This document shows, in pieces, positions 56,954-64,000 of a DNA stretch of 64,000 bases (position 1 is the first letter of the stretch; every line of letters starts with the position of its first letter). A program made the translations under genes and the position numbers. A model generated the notes under the pieces. It ran no database searches. It saw only the letters and a program-made list of their open reading frames with translations, and had not been told where the DNA came from. Location: assembly GCF_015666175.1 (NCBI RefSeq), contig NZ_JADPIE010000005.1, positions 162,905 to 226,904 of the forward strand. The letters are read 5' to 3'. The stretch comes from Halonatronomonas betaini (GTDB lineage Bacteria; Bacillota; Halanaerobiia; Halanaerobiales; Halarsenatibacteraceae).

Positions 56954-57889
56954 TTATAATTGATAACCTGCAGCTAAAAACTGTTTATGGGCAAGAGCTA
57001 CCTCTGCTCCTAATCTGGCATTATTTTTTACCAGTGATATATTGGCTTCCAGACTTCTTCCTTCAGTAATCTCTTTTATTCTATCCAGTAAAAAAGGAGT
57101 AATATCTTTACCAGAAATCCCTTTATCTTCAGCCTCTTTTACAGCTCTAATAATTTCTGGATTAATCTCATCAGCTGGGATTTCATCTTTTTCAGGTATT
57201 GGATTGGTTACCAGAATACCATTATCTATCTCCAGTGATTCCTGGGCTGCAACTAATTTAGCAATATCCCTTGCTGTATCAAGGCGAATTGGCGCTTTTA
57301 TTCCGCTGATCCTGGAATAAAATGCCGGAATTTCATCAGTTCTATATGCAATTACTGGAACACCTTCAGTTTCGAGTTTTTCATAGGTTAGTGGAAGATC
57401 CAGAATCGCTTTAGCACCTGCAGCTATAACAGTTACTGGCGTTCTTCCTAATTCAGAAATATCGGCAGATATATCAAAGGTATTATTGCCACCTCGATGA
57501 ACTCCCCCAATCCCGCCTGTTACAAAAAACTTAATTCCAGCTCTTGCTGCAATAGCCATCGTTCCAGCGACAGTCGTTGCACCATATTTACCCATAGATG
57601 TAACCCAGGCCAGATCCCTTCTGCTGACCTTTTTAACCTCCTGATCAGTTTCAGCCAACTCCTTAATCTCATCTCTACTTAATCCTACTTTTATTTTACC
57701 ATCAATTATTGCAATTGTGGCCGGTTCAGCACCAATTTCTCTTATAATTTCTTCAATCTCTAAAGCAGTTTCAACATTCTCCGGATAGGGCATCCCATGG
57801 GTAATGATTGTTGATTCTAAAGCCACAACCGGTTTATGTTGATATTTCGATTCCTCTATTCTTGGAGCAATTTTAATTAATTCAGACAT
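56954..57889 (-). CDS. psuG: Pseudouridine-5'-phosphate glycosidase
   Basis: A 311-residue enzyme that splits pseudouridine 5'-phosphate into uracil and ribose 5-phosphate. VALESTIITHGMPYPEN is the signature start, with KYGATTVAGTMAIA and VTGGIGGVHRGG around the active-site Lys. The next gene upstream encodes a PfkB-type kinase, completing the two-step degradation of pseudouridine from RNA turnover. Confidence 0.96.
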   Translation of the reverse strand: MSELIKIAPRIEESKYQHKPVVALESTIITHGMPYPENVETALEIEEIIREIGAEPATIAIIDGKIKVGLSRDEIKELAETDQEVKKVSRRDLAWVTSMGKYGATTVAGTMAIAARAGIKFFVTGGIGGVHRGGNNTFDISADISELGRTPVTVIAAGAKAILDLPLTYEKLETEGVPVIAYRTDEIPAFYSRISGIKAPIRLDTARDIAKLVAAQESLEIDNGILVTNPIPEKDEIPADEINPEIIRAVKEAEDKGISGKDITPFLLDRIKEITEGRSLEANISLVKNNARLGAEVALAHKQFLAAGYQL

Positions 57890-57891
57890 AA

Positions 57892-58851
57892 TTATAATAC
57901 ACCTCTTTCCTTTAGCCTCTCTAAACTATCTTTTCTAACTGTGTCATCAGCAATAATATTTATACTCGCCATTTCCTGACCTATTCTAACTGATTCTCTG
58001 ATAGATTTTGATCGACTTAAACCATAAATAATACCAGCATTTAAAGCATCACCGGCACCAGTAGTCTCTATTATTTTATCACTTAAATCGACCGCAGATT
58101 CCCAGAAGTTTTGCTCAGGGCCTGAATATATAATCCCTTCTGCCCCTAATGTGATTATTAATTCAGTTTTAGAGCTAACTCTCTTTCGATTATTATCTAT
58201 TAAGTCTAATAGCTCTCTATTTTCATTCTTTGAAATCAATAATTCTGTCTCTGAAGAATCTATATCATATAAATAGCAAAATTCCATTAAGTTTGGAGTT
58301 ATAATATCAATCTCATCCAATCTATTTTTAATCTTACTGGATTTCTCAATTGATACAGGGTCTATAATTATTTTACCAGAAAAATTTCTATTAAGCATCC
58401 AGGAAATAATATCTCTATTTAAGTTAGTATCAATAAATATCCAGTCTGCCTGTTCTAAAACTTTCAGGTTTTTCTTTAAATAATCTCTATCAATTCCATT
58501 AATAATCTCCATAGAATTTACAGCACCAACCAGTTCACCTTTTTGGTCGATAACAGCAAGGTATGTTCCAGTTGAATAAACCTCCATTGTTCTTATATAT
58601 TCAAGATTAACTCCACATTTTCCTGTATCAGAAATTAATTTTTCTCCTCTATAATCATTACCTATTGCCGATAATAATGTTACCTGACAGCCTAAGTTCC
58701 CCAGGTTAGCGGCGACATTTCTTCCAACTCCACCTGAGCTCTCTTTTATTATACCACTATTTGAACTGCCATGTTGAAAAGTATTTGCAGAATAGCCCTT
58801 AATATCGATATTTGCACCACCTACAACTACAATCTTTGGGTCGTTTAACAT
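57892..58851 (-). CDS. psuK: PfkB-family kinase, probable pseudouridine kinase
   Basis: A 319-residue ribokinase-fold kinase. The N-terminal VVVGGANIDIKGYS and SSGGVGRNVAANLGNLG, and the C-terminal catalytic motif ETTGAGDALNAG, are typical of PfkB. Adjacency to psuG, two bases apart, supports pseudouridine as substrate. Other nucleoside or sugar substrates are not excluded from sequence alone. Confidence 0.88.
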   Translation of the reverse strand: MLNDPKIVVVGGANIDIKGYSANTFQHGSSNSGIIKESSGGVGRNVAANLGNLGCQVTLLSAIGNDYRGEKLISDTGKCGVNLEYIRTMEVYSTGTYLAVIDQKGELVGAVNSMEIINGIDRDYLKKNLKVLEQADWIFIDTNLNRDIISWMLNRNFSGKIIIDPVSIEKSSKIKNRLDEIDIITPNLMEFCYLYDIDSSETELLISKNENRELLDLIDNNRKRVSSKTELIITLGAEGIIYSGPEQNFWESAVDLSDKIIETTGAGDALNAGIIYGLSRSKSIRESVRIGQEMASINIIADDTVRKDSLERLKERGVL

Positions 58852-58882
58852 AAATCTCCACTCCTTACAATTAAGTTCAAGC

Positions 58883-58910
58883 TATAAAACCCCCGGTAAA
58901 CACCGGGGGT
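58883..58910 (-). terminator. Terminator of the superoxide reductase gene
   Basis: ACCCCCGGT and ACCGGGGGT form a perfect 9-bp stem around a 4-base loop (58889-58910); TTTTAT follows on the minus strand. Confidence 0.88.
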
Positions 58911-58933
58911 CAGTTATATTCTATTAATATATA

Positions 58934-59284
58934 TTACTCTACAGTAATTTCCTTACTGGCTTCCCACTGTCCATGAAGATTGCAGCTTTCAAAAGCTCTT
59001 AAAGTACAGGACTCTTCCAATTTAATCTGTAAGGTAGCTTCTGCTTTAACTTCAGGAGTGAAGTCTACTCTGGCAAGCTGGAAATATTCAGCATAAAGTT
59101 CAACATACTGAATGAAATGACCTTCTTCCATTGGATGATCAATCTCATTACCCATTTGAACAGTGACTTCAAAAAGTTCTCCTTTTTTTACTTTGTCCGG
59201 GGCGATAATGTGAGGAACATGCTTCTTTTCAAGAGCAGTCTTATCATCATGATTGACAAGTGTTTTAATTTCATATTTAGACAT
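58934..59284 (-). CDS. Superoxide reductase (neelaredoxin type)
   Basis: A 116-residue single-iron superoxide reductase. Expected iron ligands are His22 (KKHVPH), His50 (DHPM), His56 (GHFIQ), Cys101 and His104 (SCNLHG). There is no N-terminal desulforedoxin domain. It reduces superoxide to peroxide without releasing oxygen; the peroxide is handled by rubrerythrin, encoded 41 bases upstream and probably on the same transcript. The downstream hairpin ends the unit. Confidence 0.95.
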   Translation of the reverse strand: MSKYEIKTLVNHDDKTALEKKHVPHIIAPDKVKKGELFEVTVQMGNEIDHPMEEGHFIQYVELYAEYFQLARVDFTPEVKAEATLQIKLEESCTLRAFESCNLHGQWEASKEITVE

Positions 59285-59324
59285 TTAATATAACCCCCTA
59301 ATAATTTATGTTTAAGAAAATATT

Positions 59325-59879
59325 TTAAGCAAAAGTCTCAAATACCTCATCAGGTTCTCCACAAATCGGACAGTAATCTGGCATTTCGTCCTTTATAGTG
59401 TAGCCACAGACACTGCAGACATTAACTTCTTCTAACTCAATGTCATTGCCTTCCTCAACAGAATCCTTTGCCTCATTAAACAACTTTGAATGAGCTTTTT
59501 CAGCCTCCAAAGCATAATGAAAAGTTTTAATGGCATCATTTTCTTTCTGATTTTTAGCAACTATTGAATACGCTGGATACATCTGCTCAATCTCATGATC
59601 TTCACCGGCAATAGCGCCTTCAAGATTCTCAACAGTATCACCATATCCAAAAACGGCACCTGAAGCTACTAAATGATCACCTTTAACATTTTCTAAAGCC
59701 TTAAAATGGTTGGCTGCATGAACCTGCTCGGCATAAGCAATAGCCTCAAACAGGACACCAACATTTGGAAAACCATCCTCTTCAGCTTTTTCTCCCCAGA
59801 CCATGTATCTCTGGTAAGCCTGGCTTTCTCCACCATAAGCTGATCTCAGATTTTCTGCGGTCATGTCATTCTCGACCAT
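59325..59879 (-). CDS. Rubrerythrin
   Basis: A protein of about 184 residues. The N-terminal ferritin-like di-iron domain has acidic/His ligands in GESQAYQRY, EAIAYAEQVHAANHF and YALEAEKAHSKLF. The C-terminal rubredoxin domain has CSVCGYTI and CPICGEPDEVFETF. It reduces hydrogen peroxide in anaerobes. The ATG at 59879 follows AAAGGAG; two upstream starts lie too close to it. A consensus promoter precedes the gene. Confidence 0.95.
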   Translation of the reverse strand: MVENDMTAENLRSAYGGESQAYQRYMVWGEKAEEDGFPNVGVLFEAIAYAEQVHAANHFKALENVKGDHLVASGAVFGYGDTVENLEGAIAGEDHEIEQMYPAYSIVAKNQKENDAIKTFHYALEAEKAHSKLFNEAKDSVEEGNDIELEEVNVCSVCGYTIKDEMPDYCPICGEPDEVFETFA

Positions 59880-59951
59880 AAACATCACTCCTTTTCTCTC
59901 TGTGGCATTATTTTAAAGGAAATACAAATATTTAAAGTCCTACTCCTTTTA

Positions 59952-59980
59952 ATAATATCACTAGTAATAATTTTTGTCAA
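59952..59980 (-). promoter_or_regulatory. Promoter of the rubrerythrin-SOR unit
   Basis: On the minus strand perfect TTGACA (59975-59980), a 17-base spacer and TATTAT (59952-59957). The spacer holds an imperfect palindrome around ACTAGT that could be an operator, for instance of a PerR-type regulator, but it does not match the PerR box well. Confidence 0.75.
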
Positions 59981-59992
59981 GCAATTAACAAC

Positions 59993-62398
59993 TTAAAGTG
60001 AATTAATTAGCATAGACCCTTCTTCTTGATATGGCAGGGATATTAATAAATCATCACCCTGGTAAAAGTAGTCCTCATCTCTGATATCTTCTCCATTAAA
60101 GGTGATTTCTACACTTTCAGAATCCAGATTTAAAATTCTAATCTGAAGATTGTCAAGCTCAGACTCAAAGCCAGTCTTCTTATTGTTAAATTCTAACCTG
60201 AGTCCATTACCCTCTGCAGAAACTTTATATTCTATTAGATTATAATTATCCTGCTGATATTCAAAGCTGAAACCATCATCTTCATAGATATTACCCTCAA
60301 ATTCAAAACCATCCTCATCAAGAACAATATTTAGGGTTAAATCACTAAAACTTCCATCTACATACTGAACAGGCTCCATAGTCATATAAGAGCTGCCTGC
60401 TTTTATAAATAAAGGCAATCTATCAAGCTCGGCCTGATAAAGATAAGACCTGCCACCTTCATAGATTTCTCCAGTCCAGAAATCATACCAGTTCCCTTCT
60501 GGAAAATAGACCAATCTTTCAGCTCGATCAGGCCTCATAACAGGAGCCAACATAATATTTTCTCCAACTAAAACCTGATCGCTTATATTATAAGTCTTTT
60601 CATCATCCTGATGATGGAAAAATAATGGCCTCCAGACAGGTAAGCCTGACTGGCTCTGTTCATAGAATAGCTTATAAATTTGAGGTAAGAAATGGTATCT
60701 TAATTCAATATATTCTCTGATAATACTGGTATAAGGTTCACCAAAAGCCCAGGGTTCCTGGTCCTTTGAACCTACTGTTGTATGATTACGGAAGAAAGGC
60801 ATAAAAGCCCCTAATTGATACCAGCGAGTCAGTAATTCACCTGAGGTATCTCCAGTAAAACCACCAACATCACAGCCAGCAAAACCAAGTCCACTAATCC
60901 CCATATTTGTAATCATCGGAATCGATAGCTCAATATGTTCCCAGAAACTCCTATTATCACCGGTCCAGACAGCTGAATAACGCTGACTCCCGGCAAAAGC
61001 TGCCCTGCTTAAAACAAAGGGCCGCTCATTAAGAAATTTCTCAAGGGCCTGATTTGTTGCCATAGCCTCAAAAAATCCATAGAGATTATGAAACCTTTTA
61101 TGGGGCCCTGGATCGCCATCATTTTTATGCTCAATCATCTCATCCATGGTAGCAGTCTCATTAAAAACTGCTGGCTCATTCATATCATTCCAGAAACCCT
61201 TTACCCCCTGTTCTATCATCTCTTCATGCAGGTCTCGCCACCAATCTCTGACGACAGTTTCAGTAAAATCAGGAAAAACACTTTCTCCTGGCCAGACATC
61301 TCCAGAATAAAGTTTGCCATCAAGATAGCGGCAGAAAAAGTCGTTGATCTGACCTGAACGATAAACCTCATATTCTGGATCTTTTTTTACTCCAGGATCA
61401 ACTATATTTACAAGTTTAAAGCCGGCATCCTCAAGATCAGTTAACATACTTTCAGGATCTGGAAACTTATCTTCATCCCAGGTGAAAACCCGATAGTCAT
61501 CCATATAATGGATATCAAGATGGATTACATCACAGGGAATCTCCTCTTCCCTAAAGCGATTGGCCAGTTCATAGACTCTTTCTTCAGGATAATAACTATA
61601 CCTGGATTGATGATGTCCTAATGACCATAGCGGTGGCAGAGGAGTTCTGCCAGTCAGCCAGGTATATTTTTTGACCACATCTTTAACTTCATCAGCAGCA
61701 ATAAAATAATAATCTATCCTGCCGCCAGCAGCCTGAATCGAAAGAATCTCATCCTGATCTGCCCCAAGATCAAATTCTGTCCGATAACTATTGTCAAAAT
61801 ATAGCCCGAAACTCAACTGACCATCAAGAGAGAGATAGAATGGCACAGAGATATAAAGAGGATCTGTCGATGGGACATGGGCATCAAAGGTATCGGTATT
61901 CCACATCTCATAGCTTTTACCTCTCTTATCTAAAAAGCCTGTCTTCTCTCCAAGTCCATAAATTCTTTCATTGGACTTTAAAACCTTATTAATCTCAACC
62001 TCTCCCCGGTTAAAGCCATAGGCCTGGCCAGGAAAGTCGGCCTGTAATAAATTTTCATCCTTATCAAAGAAAAGAAGCCCAAAAGGATCCAGTTGAACCC
62101 TGACTTCTAATTCAGGTCCTGAAACTCGAACCTGCTCTTCTCGATAAAAATAATTTAGCTCAACCTCATCAAAGTCAGCAATTACTGCCGGTGTAGAAGG
62201 TTCGTCATCAAGCTCATCCCGCTCATCAATCAAGACTCTGACCAGCCCTGGCCGGTACCAGATTAGTTCAATCTCTTTATCGGCAAAATATATACTCAAC
62301 CCGGTTGGGTTTTCTCTAACTGATTCAGGGTTTGCAAGAAACTTAAATACCTTTTCTTCATCTAACTGATCTCTATCTTTAATTGCCTCACTATTCAT
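59993..62398 (-). CDS. GH31 alpha-glucosidase
   Basis: An 801-residue GH31 enzyme. It has an N-terminal galactose-mutarotase-like beta-sandwich (about 1-230), a (beta/alpha)8 barrel and C-terminal beta domains. The nucleophile Asp is in GFWNDMNEPAVF, the acid/base region in AVWTGDNRSFWEH, and GFAGCDVGGFTG follows. No signal peptide is seen, so it is cytosolic. Alpha-glucosidase is most likely; alpha-xylosidase is less so. It overlaps the DUF4438 gene by 8 bases. Confidence 0.93.
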   Translation of the reverse strand: MNSEAIKDRDQLDEEKVFKFLANPESVRENPTGLSIYFADKEIELIWYRPGLVRVLIDERDELDDEPSTPAVIADFDEVELNYFYREEQVRVSGPELEVRVQLDPFGLLFFDKDENLLQADFPGQAYGFNRGEVEINKVLKSNERIYGLGEKTGFLDKRGKSYEMWNTDTFDAHVPSTDPLYISVPFYLSLDGQLSFGLYFDNSYRTEFDLGADQDEILSIQAAGGRIDYYFIAADEVKDVVKKYTWLTGRTPLPPLWSLGHHQSRYSYYPEERVYELANRFREEEIPCDVIHLDIHYMDDYRVFTWDEDKFPDPESMLTDLEDAGFKLVNIVDPGVKKDPEYEVYRSGQINDFFCRYLDGKLYSGDVWPGESVFPDFTETVVRDWWRDLHEEMIEQGVKGFWNDMNEPAVFNETATMDEMIEHKNDGDPGPHKRFHNLYGFFEAMATNQALEKFLNERPFVLSRAAFAGSQRYSAVWTGDNRSFWEHIELSIPMITNMGISGLGFAGCDVGGFTGDTSGELLTRWYQLGAFMPFFRNHTTVGSKDQEPWAFGEPYTSIIREYIELRYHFLPQIYKLFYEQSQSGLPVWRPLFFHHQDDEKTYNISDQVLVGENIMLAPVMRPDRAERLVYFPEGNWYDFWTGEIYEGGRSYLYQAELDRLPLFIKAGSSYMTMEPVQYVDGSFSDLTLNIVLDEDGFEFEGNIYEDDGFSFEYQQDNYNLIEYKVSAEGNGLRLEFNNKKTGFESELDNLQIRILNLDSESVEITFNGEDIRDEDYFYQGDDLLISLPYQEEGSMLINSL

Positions 62399-63272
62399 TC
62401 TTCAATGACTCCATATATTTAGAAATATTGGCCTCAGGATCAATAGCAGGTACAAGTTTAGATTCCTTTGAAGTTAAAATAGTTGTCACGCCAGGACCAT
62501 GACCCATCTTGATACAGTCACTATGGACTACAACTCCAATACTGCCAGCACCGGTAATATATTCCCTGCCATAGGTATTATCGCAATTTGATAGATAGAC
62601 TAGATCACCTAATTTTAACTGGTCTATTCCATACTCTTCCATGATATCTTTATCGCCAGTTGTGATATCATAATCACCCATGGCTACAGTTGAAGCACCA
62701 ATACCTGATCCCATGATATGCCCTGGAATCTCAGCTGCTACTGGTACAGTCAATTTGCCATCGTCCTCTTCAATTCCCAATTTCTCAAGCAATTCAGGGG
62801 CAATATTAAAAACCTTAATTTCAGGATAATCCTTGAGTTCAAGGCCCTGACCGGCAGCTTTAACTAAAATATCATCACCGACTTTCATCTCTTCCATATC
62901 ATCCTGATCAAAATCTATTATAACATGATTAATACCGCCATGAAGCCCGGTAACATAGCCCTCTGCCCCCTGGGCTTCGCCACTGACAACCCTAGCTTTA
63001 TTGCCAATACAGGCCAGTAAACCCAGTCCATAATTATCAGTAGAACGGGACTTATCGCTTATCTTCATACTAACACCAGGCTCAATATGGTCACCAGCCC
63101 AGCCAAATGCAGGATCTCCAACCCTTACATTATATGATATACCACCGGTTCCAGGAATATTATGGCCTTTACCTTCTCTATCCATTCTATAGGGCAGTCT
63201 GCCTGCTCCAGGGTGGGAAATGCTCCCCTGTACCGACTGAACAACAATTCTATCTTTATTAGTATTTAACAT
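62391..63272 (-). CDS. DUF4438 protein
   Basis: A 293-residue protein of the DUF4438 family, found mostly in anaerobes and thermophiles. Visible marks include VQGSISHPGAGRLPYR, GDHIEPGVSMK, GLGLLACIGNKA, GLHGGINHVIIDF and VVVHSDCIKMGHGPGVT. Function is unknown; the many Gly, Asp and His residues suggest a metal- or ligand-binding enzyme. It is packed between the methionine-sulfoxide reductase and the GH31 gene, with overlap on the latter side. Confidence 0.8.
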   Translation of the reverse strand: MLNTNKDRIVVQSVQGSISHPGAGRLPYRMDREGKGHNIPGTGGISYNVRVGDPAFGWAGDHIEPGVSMKISDKSRSTDNYGLGLLACIGNKARVVSGEAQGAEGYVTGLHGGINHVIIDFDQDDMEEMKVGDDILVKAAGQGLELKDYPEIKVFNIAPELLEKLGIEEDDGKLTVPVAAEIPGHIMGSGIGASTVAMGDYDITTGDKDIMEEYGIDQLKLGDLVYLSNCDNTYGREYITGAGSIGVVVHSDCIKMGHGPGVTTILTSKESKLVPAIDPEANISKYMESLKNE

Positions 63273-63276
63273 CTAA

Positions 63277-63768
63277 TTATCGCCTCTCTCTTTCTAATAA
63301 TGGTGTAAAATCAGTCTCTTCAATTAATATCTTAACTGCTTTTTCAAGATAATCCTGATCTTCTCTGTTAAACCTGGCCTCAGCCGGGCTATCAATGTCT
63401 AAAACTCCAATAATTGTTCCCTCAATCTCTAGAGGAATAACAAGTTCTGATTTTGAAGCCGGATCACAGGCTATATGGCCATCAAAATCATGGACATTTT
63501 CAACCAGCTGAGTCTTCCTCTTAGCAACCGCAGTTCCGCAGACCCCATTACCAACCTTGATTCTCACACAGGCCGGTTGGCCCTGAAAAGGCCCGAGTAC
63601 CATCTCTTCTTCACTATCCATAAGATAAAAACCTACCCAGTTTAACTTAGGGACGAGATTATAAATCAGCGAAGCAGTATTGGCCAGATTAGCAAGCCAA
63701 TCTCTCTCATCTTTTAATAAAGATTTCAACTGCTTTAAAAAATCTGAATAATATTCTTCTCTTATCAT
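63277..63768 (-). CDS. msrC: Free methionine-(R)-sulfoxide reductase (GAF type)
   Basis: A 163-residue GAF-domain enzyme that reduces free Met-R-sulfoxide with thioredoxin. The three cysteines Cys67 (PACVRI), Cys77 (GVCGTA) and Cys101 (HIACDP) have the same spacing (10 and 24) as the catalytic set of the E. coli enzyme. IGVLDIDSPAEARF is the family C-terminal block. It fits the window's other oxidative-damage genes. Confidence 0.93.
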   Translation of the reverse strand: MIREEYYSDFLKQLKSLLKDERDWLANLANTASLIYNLVPKLNWVGFYLMDSEEEMVLGPFQGQPACVRIKVGNGVCGTAVAKRKTQLVENVHDFDGHIACDPASKSELVIPLEIEGTIIGVLDIDSPAEARFNREDQDYLEKAVKILIEETDFTPLLERERR

Positions 63769-63814
63769 CTTTTCACCCCTAACATATTATTTCATCATCA
63801 ACACTTCTTTTTAT

Positions 63815-63842
63815 ATTTTACCACAAAAAAGAGACCAATCAA
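63815..63842 (-). promoter_or_regulatory. Promoter of the msrC-DUF4438-GH31 unit
   Basis: On the minus strand TTGATT (63837-63842), a 16-base spacer and TAAAAT (63815-63820), 47 bases before the ATG. Confidence 0.6.
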
Positions 63843-63875
63843 AATCACTCAAGTATGTAAAATAACTATAATTTT

Positions 63876-63908
63876 CAAACTGGACCTGACGTTTACCCGA
63901 CGGTTACC
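63876..63908 (-). repeat. Three 11-bp tandem units, GGTAAnCGTCn type
   Basis: On the minus strand GGTAACCGTCG (63908-63898), GGTAAACGTCA (63897-63887) and a decayed GGTCCAGTTTG (63886-63876) follow head to tail. The first two match GGTAACTGTCA of 20163-20184 at 9 of 11 positions each. The array lies about 35 bases upstream of the msrC promoter. Confidence 0.7.
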
Positions 63909-63941
63909 AAGTAGTATCTCTTAACAAATTTCACAAAGTAT

Positions 63942-63994
63942 TTGCTGCCCTCCTGAAGAAAAATTTTAAAGTTATTTCTCCTGAAAGGCAGCAA
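63942..63994. repeat. Inverted repeat near the window edge
   Basis: TTGCTGCC (63942-63949) and GGCAGCAA (63987-63994) are perfect inverted repeats 37 bases apart, with CTCCTGAA repeated directly just inside them. It may be a terminator or attenuator of a gene beyond the window. Confidence 0.4.
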
Positions 63995-64000
63995 TTAAAA

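Overview
This is 64 kb of AT-rich chromosome from what looks like a fermentative, anaerobic, diderm Firmicute, most likely of the Halanaerobiales. The grounds are Firmicute-type regulation (a CtsR operator, sigma-A promoters, a ydaO riboswitch, a HutP-family protein), a Kdo/lipid A gene cluster that only outer-membrane Firmicutes carry, strongly acidic proteins, potassium-uptake and universal-stress genes typical of halophiles, and anaerobic oxidative-stress enzymes (superoxide reductase, rubrerythrin, hybrid cluster protein). Negativicutes are the main alternative. All genes but two (ccdA and its thioredoxin partner, 9116-10387) are on the minus strand, so the window probably lies within one replichore. 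I see no rRNA, tRNA, insertion sequence, prophage or CRISPR array.

Region by region, from left to right; transcription mostly runs leftwards. 1-7.5 kb: a partial zinc-ribbon protein, ridA, two crotonases around a HAD phosphatase, pyrG, argS, a flavodoxin and trxA. 7.6-11.8 kb: an M18 aminopeptidase, ccdA plus a thioredoxin-like protein, and a CoA-disulfide-reductase-like flavoprotein. 11.8-20 kb: a potassium and osmotic-adaptation operon (sensor kinase, two response regulators, two RCK proteins, TrkH, and an APC transporter with UspA domains), read from a consensus promoter through a c-di-AMP riboswitch with a legible OFF-type platform. 20.2-23.4 kb: hcp, a putative ECF S component and a DUF368 (PopT-type) protein. 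23.4-34.8 kb: a compact envelope cluster (HutP-like, LpxJ-like, lpxK, kdsB, kdsA, kdsD, LpxL-type, a WaaA-GT9 fusion, a second GT9), ending in a GH65 phosphorylase. 34.9-38.6 kb: a DUF523/DUF1722 protein and clpB under CtsR.

38.7-41.9 kb: an array of 11-bp repeats, then three genes that I think form an undescribed cytosolic system: a leaderless binding-protein fold, a HypB/UreG-like GTPase with cysteine pairs, and an ABC ATPase with no permease. 42-45.5 kb: a GlpA-like oxidoreductase, a Yip1 protein, SppA and UspA. 45.6-50.1 kb: a cobalamin-riboswitch operon for corrinoid salvage (cblT, cblS, a BtuF-like protein, cobU, cobS, a CobC-like phosphatase). 50-58.9 kb: an MFS transporter, nadE, a membrane pseudokinase, a GH13 glucosidase, pgi, psuG and psuK. 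58.9-63.8 kb: superoxide reductase plus rubrerythrin, then a GH31 glucosidase, a DUF4438 protein and free-methionine-R-sulfoxide reductase.

The points most worth following up are the ABC/GTPase/binding-protein trio, 11-bp tandem repeats at three intergenic loci (two share a motif), the c-di-AMP riboswitch over a signalling-plus-transport operon, a glycosyltransferase whose start is TAATC where TAATG is expected, the WaaA-GT9 fusion, and a HutP-like RNA-binding protein at the head of the lipid A cluster.
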